From assembly GCA_028275345.1 (NCBI GenBank), contig JAPWUV010000001.1, positions 601,661-665,660 of the forward strand: a DNA stretch of 64,000 nt, in the 5' to 3' direction. This document shows positions 38,687 through 47,363 of the stretch, piece after piece (within the stretch, counting starts at the first letter, position 1; every line of letters starts with the position of its first letter). The notes beneath the pieces were generated by a model. It did no database searches. It saw only the letters and a program-made list of their open reading frames with translations, and had not been told where the DNA came from. The DNA comes from a bacterium. GTDB taxonomy: Bacteria; Zhuqueibacterota; Zhuqueibacteria; Oleimicrobiales; Geothermoviventaceae. Both the position numbers and the translations under genes were made by a program.

Positions 38687-39606
38687 AAGGGAGACGGCCG
38701 AAGCCTGCGGGACTGGGCAGGGATCCTCGAGAGATCCCGGGATGGTAGCAGGGGGTCCACGCAAAGAGTCGGCTTACCTCGCACGATCGACCCAACGACT
38801 CGGCGTTGCCATTTCGGGCAAGAAGGGCGGCCCGAAGGTGGATCTTCGGCCGGGAGTCGCCTCGTTGTTCCCCACCGATCGGGTGCGGTGAGTCCCCTTT
38901 TTCGCTCGGGAAGATCTCCTATTGGGCGTACGTGCGGGACGGCAGAGGGTACTCACTCGGTCCGCTTGCGCGTGCCCCGAGAAACGGATGGAGACCGCTG
39001 GCCGTGCCTGACGGGCCTGCCGCCGCGTTTGCGTCGGCGGGGCTACGGAATGGGCTTCTTCCCGGCCGCCACGCTCGCGGCGGGCGCGGCGAAGGAATCC
39101 GCCCGGCAGGGACTGCGGCAGGAAGCCCGCCAGGATCTCGGTTCGCTCTTGTTTCCGCGCGCTGTGGATGGATCCCATGCAGGCCACGTGGGCCGCGTGC
39201 GGCTCTCGGCGGGCCAAGAAATGGCCCTGCGGCCGAGGGGTTGGGAGGTCCTTTCGGGTCGGGGGCAGAGGCTGCGGCTTTCAAGGCGGCAAAACCAGCG
39301 AATCTCCCTCGGAAGCGGATTGAGTCGGTTTTCCCCGTGCGCACCAGGCTCGCGTTCGTCGGACTGCATGAACCGCCAGATTCTCCTGGCGTCCGCTTCC
39401 GCCCTATACTACATTACAGGGCACTGGTGACAGCCCGGCGGCCAGGCGGCTTGGCCTGGCCAAGCCACGAATGGGGAGCAGAAGGGGCTTTGAGCCGCGG
39501 ACGGCGGGCAGGACATTTGACGTTTCAAGCCGACATCTTGGGTACCTCCTTGGCGCTGCGGGGTAGACAAGCTGGCGCGAGCCGAGTTGGCAGGTTCGCC
39601 GTGAGG
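38687..39606. other. 920-base gene-poor gap
   Basis: A GGGATC/GATCCC stem-loop (38720-38738) lies 33 bases after the preceding stop and may end that transcript. Several long open frames exist on both strands, but they are rich in Arg, Gly, Ser and Pro, carry no recognisable domain and lack ribosome sites. A TATACT hexamer near 39402 could be a -10 box for the next gene, but its -35 is poor. No tmRNA or RNase P signature was found. Confidence 0.5.
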
Positions 39607-40581
39607 ATGCGGCGGGGGACTCTGGTGTTCCTCCTGTTGCTGGTCGCGGAGGCTTCCGGGAAAAGTCCTCCGGGATCGCCGTGGCAAGTGCTGCGGGTGG
39701 ACAGCGTGGAGATCCGCTTCACCGCAGCGGACGCGGCCAACGCCAAGCTCGTCGCGCGGCACCTCACGCTGGATGGCCTCCCGATCTCGGACGAATTGGG
39801 TCTGCATCGATTGCCCCGCGCGACCGTGTTCATCGCGCCGGATAAGATTGCTTTCGACACCCTTTCCTCGGCCGAGCTTCCCCGCTGGACGGCCGCTGTG
39901 GCCATACCCGCCCGGCGACGCATCGTGCTGAAATCCCCGCGCTGGGGCAGAGACAGCGATCTGGTTTGGGACCTGCTCCACGAGCTCACCCACATCTTGG
40001 CGGCGGAGGCCACGCAAGGCCGGCCCATTCCCCGCTGGCTTGACGAGGGGATGGCCCTCTATTTCTCCCGGGATCTGCGGTACCTCAAGAGCCGTGCATT
40101 GTCACGTGCTCTTTTGACCCGTTCCCTCGTGGGCCTCGACGAGATCGACGACGTACTCCGGTTCCACCACGCCAAGGCGGAGCTGGCTTACCAAGAGAGT
40201 CTCGAGGCCGTGCGGTACATGGTGGATCGATTTGGTTCGGGCGTGCTTCAAGATCTCCTAATGGAGATCCGGGCTGGCAGCCCTTTCCCCACGGCGTTCA
40301 GACGAGTCTGCGGCGTTCCGTACCGGCTTTTCGAGGCGGAATTGTTCCACTACTGGGCACGTCGGCACCGCTGGGATTTCCTGATCGACTTCGTCTACGT
40401 CCTCTGGGGCGGGGCAGTGGCTCTCGCAGCGATCGCGTATCTGCTGATCCGGCGACGCAATCGCCGCCTCCTCCGCCGGTGGGAAGAGGAGGAACAGATG
40501 GGAGGCTTGGACAGTTGGATCGGTCCCCCTGCCCCGCCGGACCAATCCCCTGATGATGCGGAGAGATCCGCATATGACTGA
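39607..40581 (+). CDS. Membrane-anchored metallopeptidase (peptidase MA-like)
   Basis: A 324-residue exported zinc peptidase. Signal segment MRRGTLVFLLLLVAEASG; gluzincin site LLHELTHILAAEA (HExxH) with the downstream zinc ligand in PRWLDEGMALYFS, an arrangement typical of the peptidase MA family. A C-terminal membrane helix (LWGGAVALAAIAYLLI) precedes an Arg-rich patch and a short acidic cytoplasmic tail. The catalytic domain therefore sits outside the inner membrane. The ATG at 39607 is used, with a GTG two codons upstream as an alternative. A much longer frame to 38806 adds sequence that looks non-coding. Confidence 0.82.
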   Translation: MRRGTLVFLLLLVAEASGKSPPGSPWQVLRVDSVEIRFTAADAANAKLVARHLTLDGLPISDELGLHRLPRATVFIAPDKIAFDTLSSAELPRWTAAVAIPARRRIVLKSPRWGRDSDLVWDLLHELTHILAAEATQGRPIPRWLDEGMALYFSRDLRYLKSRALSRALLTRSLVGLDEIDDVLRFHHAKAELAYQESLEAVRYMVDRFGSGVLQDLLMEIRAGSPFPTAFRRVCGVPYRLFEAELFHYWARRHRWDFLIDFVYVLWGGAVALAAIAYLLIRRRNRRLLRRWEEEEQMGGLDSWIGPPAPPDQSPDDAERSAYD

Positions 40582-40677
40582 GTCCACCTAGGATGGCATG
40601 CCTCGTGGATGGGTACTACCGGACCGCCGGAGGCTCGCCACTGACGGGGCTACCCACTCAACCCGCGCTTTATTAAC

Positions 40678-40685
40678 GGCTTAAG
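40678..40685. repeat. GGCTTAAG octamer (single copy upstream of the ligase promoter)
   Basis: GGCTTAAG lies 25 bases before the -35 box at 40710. The same octamer occurs three times at 45874-45978, so it may be a shared regulator half-site. Confidence 0.3.
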
Positions 40686-40709
40686 CTACTGTGTCGCGGC
40701 GATTGTACC

Positions 40710-40738
40710 TTGACTTTTAGGCGTTGGTGTCGTAAATT
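40710..40738 (+). promoter_or_regulatory. Promoter of the acyl-CoA ligase operon
   Basis: TTGACT (40710-40715), a 17-base spacer and TAAATT (40733-40738). The start point would be about 42 bases before the GTG at 40787. Confidence 0.72.
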
Positions 40739-40786
40739 GCCCGGCGATTCGGAAGGAAGCGGGACGGACGACTTTCCGAGGCCACG

Positions 40787-42352
40787 GTGTCGAGACTTCT
40801 TTCGAATCTTCAGCAGACAATCGCTCGTTGCGGTGATCGCCCTGCCTTGATCCTGAAGGAACAGGAGGTTTCCTACTCTCGATTTGGAGAGGCAGTGTTT
40901 CGACTGGCGCGAGGTCTGTCGGAAGCGGGGGTGAAACCGGGTGACCGCATTGCGCTCATGCTTCCGAACATCGTCCAGTTCCCCGTGAGCTACTACGCCA
41001 TTCTGGCGGTCGGGGCGACGGTCGTCCCGGTGAATATCACCTACAAGGAACGAGAGGTCCGCTACATTCTGGAAGACGCCGAGGTGAGGGGGGTCATCGC
41101 GTGGGAGGGATTTCGGGGCACGCTGACCAAGGCGGCGGACGGCCTCGATCAATGCTCCCTCTTCATTTATCTCGGGCAACGGATCCCGCGACAGAGCTAC
41201 AGCTTGACCTCACTCCAGGTCGCCTCCGCCCCGCTGGACAAGCCGGCAGAACGACCGGACGACGAGGTCGCGGTGATCCTCTACACGGCGGGGACGACTG
41301 GCCGGCCGATGGGGGCGGAACTGACGCACGGCAATCTCAGTGCGAGCGGCGAGCTCTTGTACGATCAATTCGGGTTTGGCGAGGGGGATCGGGTGCTGGC
41401 CGTGTTGCCCCTGTTCCACTCCTTTGGCCAGGCGGTGGCGATGAATGCGCCGCTCATGTGCGGGGCCACGGTGGTCCTGGAGCCGAAATTCGAGCCGGCC
41501 CGTCTCCTCAGCACGCTGCGGGATGGGAGGGTCCGCTGGATGGTGGCGGTACCGCAGATGCTGAAGCAGCTTCTGGAGACGCAAGCCGAAGGCGCCGAGC
41601 TCCCGCACCTTCGCTACTGCATCACGTCCGGAGGTCCGATCTCGGAAGAGGTGGTGGCCCGTTTTGAGGATCGGTTCGGCGCACGCGTACTCCCGGGGTA
41701 CGGGCTGACGGAAACCTTCTCCTTGGTGACCTGCACGCGGATGGATCGAGAGTGGCGGCCAGGGTCCGTCGGCCAGCCTTTGTACGGGATCGAGGTCGCC
41801 ATCTGGGGCGAGGAAGGGCACGTATTGCCACCGGGTCGGGTCGGCGAGATCGTGGTCAAAGGTCCTACGGTGATGCGGGGATACCTCAACCGGCCCAAAG
41901 CTACGGAGGAAGTGAAGGCTGGGGGCTGGCTCCACACCGGCGATGTGGGGTACTTCGACGAGGACGGCTATCTGTTCATCGTGGATCGGAAGAAGGATAT
42001 CATCATCAAAGGCGGGTTCAGTATCTTCCCGAGCGAGATTGAGCAGTGCCTCCAGGCTCACCCGAAGGTGGAGCGCGCCGTAGTGATCGGGGTGCCGGAC
42101 GAAGAGCAGGGGGAAGAGGTCAAAGCCTACGTGCTGCTGAAGCCGGGGGAACGGGCCTCGGCCAAGGAGATCATCGAGTACTGCAAGGAGCGGATGGCCC
42201 TCTACAAATGCCCGAAATACGTGGAGTTCTGTAGTTCGTTGCCGCGCAGCACCACCGGAAGGGTGCTGAAACGGATGTTGCGCGAAAAGGAGGCGGGCGC
42301 CAACAAACTTGGGTGCGAGGATCTCGCATCGGGTGCACGAAGTGGCGAGTGA
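40787..42352 (+). CDS. AMP-forming acyl-CoA ligase (long-chain fatty acid type)
   Basis: A 521-residue adenylate-forming enzyme that activates a carboxylic acid with ATP and joins it to CoA. Motifs are the P-loop LYTAGTTGRPMGAELTH, GYGLTETFS, WLHTGDVGYFDEDG and DRKKDIIIKGG. Two usual Lys positions differ: the P-loop Lys is Met (GRPMG), and the C-terminal catalytic Lys is Arg (STTGRVLKR), which could slow adenylation. The start is GTG at 40787, since the frame opens there with MSRLLSNL-type sequence 42 bases after a good promoter. fusA2 follows after 33 bases. The acyl chain preferred cannot be told. Confidence 0.88.
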   Translation: MSRLLSNLQQTIARCGDRPALILKEQEVSYSRFGEAVFRLARGLSEAGVKPGDRIALMLPNIVQFPVSYYAILAVGATVVPVNITYKEREVRYILEDAEVRGVIAWEGFRGTLTKAADGLDQCSLFIYLGQRIPRQSYSLTSLQVASAPLDKPAERPDDEVAVILYTAGTTGRPMGAELTHGNLSASGELLYDQFGFGEGDRVLAVLPLFHSFGQAVAMNAPLMCGATVVLEPKFEPARLLSTLRDGRVRWMVAVPQMLKQLLETQAEGAELPHLRYCITSGGPISEEVVARFEDRFGARVLPGYGLTETFSLVTCTRMDREWRPGSVGQPLYGIEVAIWGEEGHVLPPGRVGEIVVKGPTVMRGYLNRPKATEEVKAGGWLHTGDVGYFDEDGYLFIVDRKKDIIIKGGFSIFPSEIEQCLQAHPKVERAVVIGVPDEEQGEEVKAYVLLKPGERASAKEIIEYCKERMALYKCPKYVEFCSSLPRSTTGRVLKRMLREKEAGANKLGCEDLASGARSGE

Positions 42353-42385
42353 GTTTTCTCATCTCCAACGGAACGGAGGAGCGAC

Positions 42386-44473
42386 GTGAAGGAATACGGC
42401 GTGGCGGACATTCGCAATGTCTGTTTGGTAGGTCACGGGGGGTCCGGAAAGACCTCGCTGACGGAAGCTATCCTTTTCACGGCGGGGCAGATCAGTCGCC
42501 TGGGCAGCGTGGACGAAGGGAACACGGTTTCTGACTACAATCCCGACGAGATCGAGCGGAAAATCTCCATTGCCCTGAGCTTCCTCCACGCCGACTGGCA
42601 CGGCAAGCGGATCAACCTCCTCGATGCCCCTGGATACGCCGACTTCGTGGGGGAGGTAGCTTGTGGTCTTCGAGTGGCCGATTGCGCTCTGGTGCTGGTC
42701 AATGCGCAGTCGGGGATCGAAGTGGGGACGGAAACTGTCTGGAAAATGGCCGAGGAGGAAAAGCTGGGCCGCATTTTGGTGGTCAATCGTCTGGACAAGG
42801 AGCATGCGCAGTTCGAGTCCGTCGTCCAGCAGCTCCAATCCCGCTTTGGAGATGGCATCGTTCCGATTCACATCGCGGTGAATCCGGGCGAGGGGTTCGA
42901 TTCCGTCATCGATCTCCTCAGCATGAAGTTGATCAAGTACGAGCGCGATCGCTCCGGGAAGTTCTCTGCTCAGGAAATCCCCGCCAATTGGAAGGACAAG
43001 GCAGCTCAGTTGCGCGAGAAGCTGGTCGAGAGGGTGGCCGAGACCGATGACGAGCTGATGGAGCGTTACTTCGAAAACGGCGACCTCTCGGCCGAGGAGC
43101 TGCGGAGAGGTCTGCGGAAGGGCATCGCGTCCCGGAGCATCTTCCCCGTCTTGGCCACCGCGGCTACGCTGAACATGGGTACCTCCCAGCTTCTCGACTT
43201 CCTTGCCGAATTCGCTCCATCTCCTCTGGACGTACCGCCTCACTTGGCCAGGCGCCCGGATTCGGAGCAGACGGTGGAGCTTTCGCCCGATCCCGACGGT
43301 CCCACCGCGGCGCTCGTTTTCAAGACGGTCTCGGAGATGCATCTTGGCGAGCTTCTGTTCTTCCGGGTGTATTCGGGGACAGTGCGCTCCGGTTCGGAAT
43401 TGCTCAATCCCACGCGCGGCGTCACGGAGAAGATTGGCCAGATCTTTGAGATGAACGGGAAGACGCGCCACGAGATTGGGTTGGTCCGCGCCGGCGATAT
43501 CGGAGCCGTCGTGAAGTTGCGCGACACCCATACCGGGGATACCCTCTGCGACAAGAAGTCGCCCCTGGTACTGCGCGGCATCAGCTTCCCCGAACCGGTG
43601 ATCCGTGTGGCGGTGGAGCCGAAGTCCAAGGGCGATGAGGAGAAGATCTCCGCCGGGCTTGCGGCTCTCCACGAGGAGGATCCCACCTTCACGGTGGAAT
43701 ATGATCCGGAGCTTCGGCAGACCATCGTCTCCGGGCAAGGAGAACTCCACCTGGAGGTGGTGATCAAGCGGCTCAAAGACAAGTTCGGCGTGGACGTCAC
43801 GTTGGCCGAGCCTAAGATCCCCTACCGCGAGACGTTGCGCAAGAAGGCCGAAGCGCAGGGGAAGTACAAGAAGCAGACTGGCGGTCGAGGCCAGTACGGC
43901 GACGTGTGGCTGCGCTTGGAACCGCTTCCCCGCGGACAGGGCTTCGAGTTCGTCGATGCCATCGTCGGCGGTGTCGTGCCGTCCAAATACGTGCCCGCGG
44001 TGGAGAAGGGCGTGCGGGAGGCAATGGCCGAGGGCGTCATCGCAGGCTTTCCCGTTCAGGACGTGAAAGTGACACTCTACGACGGTTCCTTCCACCCCGT
44101 GGATTCCTCCGATCTGGCTTTCAAGATCGCGGCGTCCATGGGCTTCAAGAAGGCCTTCAAGGAAGCTGACCCTGTGATCCTCGAGCCGATCTACGATGTG
44201 GAAGTAATCGTACCTGAGGAATACCTGGGCGACGTGATGGGCGATCTCTCCGCACGGCGCGGCAAGATCCTCGGCATCGACAGCGAAGGCCCGTTCCAGG
44301 TGATCAAGGCCAAGGTGCCCCTGGCGGAGCTGTACAAGTACTCCACCACCCTGCGGAGCTTGACGCAGGGCCGTGGGATGCACCGCCGGCGATTCTCCCA
44401 CTACGAAGAGGTGCCCAAGGAGATCGCCGAGAAGCTGATCGCCAAGGCCGAGGAGGAGAAGCAGAAAAAGTGA
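42386..44473 (+). CDS. Elongation factor G paralogue (EF-G2 type)
   Basis: A 695-residue translational GTPase. G1 is GHGGSGKTSLTEA, G3 is LLDAPGYADFVGEV (DAPG in place of DTPG) and G4 is VVNRLDKE (NRLD rather than NKMD). Domain IV is recognised by EPKIPYRETLRKKAEAQGKY and the GGRGQYGDV loop, and domain V by GDVMGDLSARRGKILG. These changes, and the lack of neighbouring str-operon genes (rpsL, rpsG, tuf), fit the EF-G2 group seen in Thermus and many other bacteria rather than the main EF-G. Its special role is not settled. GGAGCGACG precedes the ATG. Confidence 0.88.
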   Translation: MKEYGVADIRNVCLVGHGGSGKTSLTEAILFTAGQISRLGSVDEGNTVSDYNPDEIERKISIALSFLHADWHGKRINLLDAPGYADFVGEVACGLRVADCALVLVNAQSGIEVGTETVWKMAEEEKLGRILVVNRLDKEHAQFESVVQQLQSRFGDGIVPIHIAVNPGEGFDSVIDLLSMKLIKYERDRSGKFSAQEIPANWKDKAAQLREKLVERVAETDDELMERYFENGDLSAEELRRGLRKGIASRSIFPVLATAATLNMGTSQLLDFLAEFAPSPLDVPPHLARRPDSEQTVELSPDPDGPTAALVFKTVSEMHLGELLFFRVYSGTVRSGSELLNPTRGVTEKIGQIFEMNGKTRHEIGLVRAGDIGAVVKLRDTHTGDTLCDKKSPLVLRGISFPEPVIRVAVEPKSKGDEEKISAGLAALHEEDPTFTVEYDPELRQTIVSGQGELHLEVVIKRLKDKFGVDVTLAEPKIPYRETLRKKAEAQGKYKKQTGGRGQYGDVWLRLEPLPRGQGFEFVDAIVGGVVPSKYVPAVEKGVREAMAEGVIAGFPVQDVKVTLYDGSFHPVDSSDLAFKIAASMGFKKAFKEADPVILEPIYDVEVIVPEEYLGDVMGDLSARRGKILGIDSEGPFQVIKAKVPLAELYKYSTTLRSLTQGRGMHRRRFSHYEEVPKEIAEKLIAKAEEEKQKK

Positions 44474-44622
44474 CCGGAAACGAGAGGAGCCAAGGGTCTT
44501 GGGACGGGCGGGCGAGGGAGGATCCCTCGCCCTTTGTGCTTCCCAAGGAAGGTGACGGGCTCTGCCACCCAGCTCGGACGGAAATGGGATCCCATCGGGC
44601 TTGCAATGAGCGAGGTGAGGCC

Positions 44623-45123
44623 GTGGAAGGATCGAGAGACATCCTATGGGCTCCGTGGAGAATGGAGTACATCCTGAGCGAGAAGACCCGGGGCTGCATC
44701 TTTTGCGAAAAGCCCCAATCCAACGACGATCGCCGGAACCTGATCCTTCACCGGGGGAAGAAGGGTTTCGTGATCCTGAATCTTTTCCCATACAACAATG
44801 GGCACCTCATGGTGGTGCCGTTTCGTCATGTGGCTACGCTGGAGGACTTGGACGAGGCCGAGCGCTGCGAACTGATGCACCTCATGGCGAAGAGCCTCCG
44901 CGTGCTTAAGCGGGCGATGAGTCCGCACGGATTCAACGTGGGCGCCAACCTGGGAGCGGTGGCAGGAGCCGGGGTGGCTGATCACGTCCATTTTCACGTG
45001 GTGCCGCGCTGGGAGGGGGATACGAACTTCATGCCGGTGGTCGGCCACACGAAGGTTATCCACGAGGCCTTGGAGCGCACCTGGGAGAAGCTGGTCCCCC
45101 TTTTCGCCGAGACCGAACCGTGA
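44623..45123 (+). CDS. HIT-family nucleotide hydrolase/phosphorylase
   Basis: A 166-residue histidine-triad protein. The catalytic motif HVHFHVVPRW is the HxHxHxx signature, and the N-terminal LWAPWRMEYI and CIFC (possible zinc half-site) are typical of the Ap4A phosphorylase-like HIT branch. I choose the GTG at 44623, preceded by GAGGTGAGG, which gives the usual family length; an in-frame start overlapping fusA2 would add 51 residues of non-family sequence. It probably cleaves dinucleoside polyphosphates or AMP adducts. Confidence 0.88.
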   Translation: MEGSRDILWAPWRMEYILSEKTRGCIFCEKPQSNDDRRNLILHRGKKGFVILNLFPYNNGHLMVVPFRHVATLEDLDEAERCELMHLMAKSLRVLKRAMSPHGFNVGANLGAVAGAGVADHVHFHVVPRWEGDTNFMPVVGHTKVIHEALERTWEKLVPLFAETEP

Positions 45124-45187
45124 AGCAGGAGAATCGGGAGAGCCTGGAGCTGCGCGGGCGCTGGGAGAGTCGGAGGAGAAGAGTGCG

Positions 45188-45850
45188 GTGTGGCGGATTC
45201 TGCCTTGCGTCGTGACGGCGGACATCCGAGCGAGCCGAGAAGTGCCGGACCGAGCAGAGCTTCAGGAACGGCTGCTCTCAGCCATCGCCGAGGCGAATGG
45301 GCGTTTCCGCGACCAGCTTCTGGCCTCGTTCCAGGTCACGCTGGGTGACGAGTGGCAAGGGCTGTTGGCGGACGCCTCGGCCGCCTACGCTGTGGCGGCC
45401 TTTTTCCGGGACCGGCTGGCTCCGCAAAGCCTCGCCATCGGGATCGGGGAAGGGGAGGTGGCTACGGCGCTCGTGTCCGACGTCCGCCAGATGGATGGTG
45501 AGGCCTTTCACCGGAGCCGCCAAGCCCTGGAGGAAGCCAAGCGGCGGGGACTTGCGGTGGTGTTCCGGATGCGGGACCCTTGGGTCGATGCTCTGCTCAC
45601 CAGCACGGCCAGCTTGGTCTTTGACCTCTACGGACGCTGGACGCCATTACAACGGGAACGCTACGGGCTCTTGCGCCAGCTGGGCACCATGGCGGAAGTG
45701 GCCAAGCGTGCGGGGGTCAGCGTGGCGGCCGTGAGTCAGAGCTTGTCCAGCGCGCGAGCGGGATTGGTCCAGGAATGCGAGGAGGCCTTGGGCGCCTTCC
45801 TGTCCGCGTGGAGCCAGGGCGCCTTGCTCGCCCCGCTGATGCGGAGATAA
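45188..45850 (+). CDS. SatD-family protein
   Basis: A 220-residue protein with the SatD pattern: VVTADIRASREVPDRAEL at the start, FQVTLGDEWQGLL, LAIGIGEGEVATAL, then a C-terminal helix-turn-helix (TMAEVAKRAGVSVAAVSQSL). SatD genes are commonly paired with DUF3307 genes, as here with the next gene. The N-terminal part resembles a nucleotide-cyclase-like fold without the catalytic residues, and the function is unknown. The start is a GTG with GGAGGAG about 10 bases before it. Confidence 0.75.
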   Translation: MWRILPCVVTADIRASREVPDRAELQERLLSAIAEANGRFRDQLLASFQVTLGDEWQGLLADASAAYAVAAFFRDRLAPQSLAIGIGEGEVATALVSDVRQMDGEAFHRSRQALEEAKRRGLAVVFRMRDPWVDALLTSTASLVFDLYGRWTPLQRERYGLLRQLGTMAEVAKRAGVSVAAVSQSLSSARAGLVQECEEALGAFLSAWSQGALLAPLMRR

Positions 45851-45873
45851 AGAACCTGCTCATTAAGCTTCTT

Positions 45874-45978
45874 GGCTTAAGAAAGATTGTGTTAAAAGGT
45901 TTGCCTTACTTCGCGTTCTGGCGCAGGGGCTTAAGCTCGGCGCCTTAATAGGACCTCTCTGAAGGCAATAGGCTTAAG
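45874..45978. repeat. Three GGCTTAAG octamers in one intergenic region
   Basis: GGCTTAAG occurs at 45874-45881, 45928-45935 and 45971-45978, in the 132 bases between the SatD gene and its partner. A fourth copy is upstream of the acyl-CoA ligase promoter (40678-40685). CTTAAG is palindromic, so these may be operator sites. Confidence 0.4.
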
Positions 45979-45982
45979 CGTC

Positions 45983-46375
45983 ATGACCTGGCTAAGAATC
46001 CCGGCGGTTTGCGTCATCTATCTCTGCTCCGTCTTCGCTGCGGGATGGGTGGTGCAGCTGTGCTGTGATCGGATCCTCCGCCAAGTCGACTCCCCCGAGC
46101 TGCGCGCCTGGGTCGAGCAAGGCATCCCGGGAGGCGGACGATGGATCGGCTGGCTGGAACGCTTTCTCATCACCACCTTCGTCCTATTGGGAGAGCCTTC
46201 CGCCTCGGCCGTGGTTCTGGCCGCCAAGGGCATCTTGCGATTTGCCGAAATCAGTGGGCGTCCCCACGAGGGCCAGCGGGTGGTCGCGGAGTACGTGATC
46301 CTCGGGACCCTTCTGAGCTTCTCGCTGGCCACGGGTATCTCCGCCGCCGGACGGATCCTGCTCGGGGAACTGTAG
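45983..46375 (+). CDS. DUF3307-like membrane protein (C-terminal half only)
   Basis: A 130-residue membrane protein matching the second half of DUF3307 proteins: GRWIGWLERFLITTFVLLGE, then VVLAAKGILRFAEI and the final YVILGTLLSFSLATGI segment. DUF3307 proteins are usually about 240 residues, so the N-terminal half is missing or split off. The ATG at 45983 has only a distant GAAGG, so the start is uncertain. It lies beside SatD, the normal partner. Confidence 0.6.
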   Translation: MTWLRIPAVCVIYLCSVFAAGWVVQLCCDRILRQVDSPELRAWVEQGIPGGGRWIGWLERFLITTFVLLGEPSASAVVLAAKGILRFAEISGRPHEGQRVVAEYVILGTLLSFSLATGISAAGRILLGEL

Positions 46376-46408
46376 TGTCGGCACCCGTGATCGGAGGGCC
46401 GCTGTCGG

Positions 46409-47359
46409 ATGGAATGGTCGCGTGAGCAACTCCTCGCGCTCGTGTCGAAGCAGTTTGGGGTGGACGGAGAACGGGTTTCCTTCCAACCCATCGTCACCGG
46501 CAAGTTCAACCGCAGTTACGTCGTGCGGATGGACGGCAGGGAGGTTGTGCTGCGCATCGCTCCGATCCCCGGGACGCCGATGCTCTTCTACGAAAAGGAC
46601 ATGATGCGGCAGGAGCCGCAGATCCACTGCCTGGTGCGCGAAAGGACACAAGTACCTGTTCCGGCAATCCTCGCCTACGACTTTTCCCGCACGGTTATCC
46701 CGAGCGACTACCTTTTCCTCGAAAAACTGCCGGGCGTTGCGGCGAGCGAACTGCCCCTGACTCGCACCGTCTGGAACCGCGTGCTCGAGCAGGTGGGAGG
46801 ATACCTGAGGCAGGTCCACGCCATCAGCGGGCCTGCATACGGTTACGTCGGTCCCCACCACCCCATGGATCCGCAGCCCAGCTGGTGGGAAGCCTTTCGC
46901 ATCATGTGGCAGAAGCTGGTGCAGCAAATCGTCGAAATGGAAGCCTATACTCGGGAGCAGGGGGAATGGCTCGTCGAAGCGCTGGAGCGGCGGCGTTCCT
47001 TCTTCGACCGGGAGGTGCCGCCCAGCCTGCTGCACATGGACATCTGGTCGCAGAACGTCCTGCTGGATCATTCCGGCAACGTGACGGGCATCGTCGACTG
47101 GGATCGCGCACTGTACGGAGATCCGGAGATCGAGTATGCCGTGCTGGACTACTGCGGGATCTCGGAACCCGCCTTTTGGCGCGGGTACGGAAGGGAGCGA
47201 GAACGGTCGGAAGCCGCCCAGGTCCGACTTTGGTTCTACTTCCTGTACGAGCACCAGAAGTACATCGTGATCCGCGGGCTGCGGAACCGACGCTGGGACT
47301 TGGCCATGCGCTATCGGGACGACTGCCTGCGCCTCGCGCGGCAATGGCTCGGAGGTTGA
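46409..47359 (+). CDS. Aminoglycoside phosphotransferase-like kinase
   Basis: A 316-residue kinase-fold protein of the APH family. The catalytic loop is LLHMDIWSQNVLLD (HxDxxxxN) and the metal Asp lies in GIVDWDRALYGDPEIEYA. The N-lobe has VVLRIAPIPG, where the usual ATP-binding Lys is Arg. Substrates of such household members range from sugars to amino-alcohols, and antibiotic resistance should not be assumed. GGAGGG lies 11 bases upstream. Confidence 0.82.
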   Translation: MEWSREQLLALVSKQFGVDGERVSFQPIVTGKFNRSYVVRMDGREVVLRIAPIPGTPMLFYEKDMMRQEPQIHCLVRERTQVPVPAILAYDFSRTVIPSDYLFLEKLPGVAASELPLTRTVWNRVLEQVGGYLRQVHAISGPAYGYVGPHHPMDPQPSWWEAFRIMWQKLVQQIVEMEAYTREQGEWLVEALERRRSFFDREVPPSLLHMDIWSQNVLLDHSGNVTGIVDWDRALYGDPEIEYAVLDYCGISEPAFWRGYGRERERSEAAQVRLWFYFLYEHQKYIVIRGLRNRRWDLAMRYRDDCLRLARQWLGG

Positions 47360-47363
47360 CCCC

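Noticed and set aside
38888-39430. Possible 180-codon gene in the gap before the membrane peptidase
   Set aside because: There is no ribosome site, composition is dominated by Arg, Gly and Ser, and no recognisable domain was seen; competing frames on the other strand are equally open.
38687-39606. RNase P RNA or tmRNA in the long gap
   Set aside because: The conserved GAGGAAAGTCC-type core of RNase P and a tmRNA tag frame were looked for by eye on both strands and not found.
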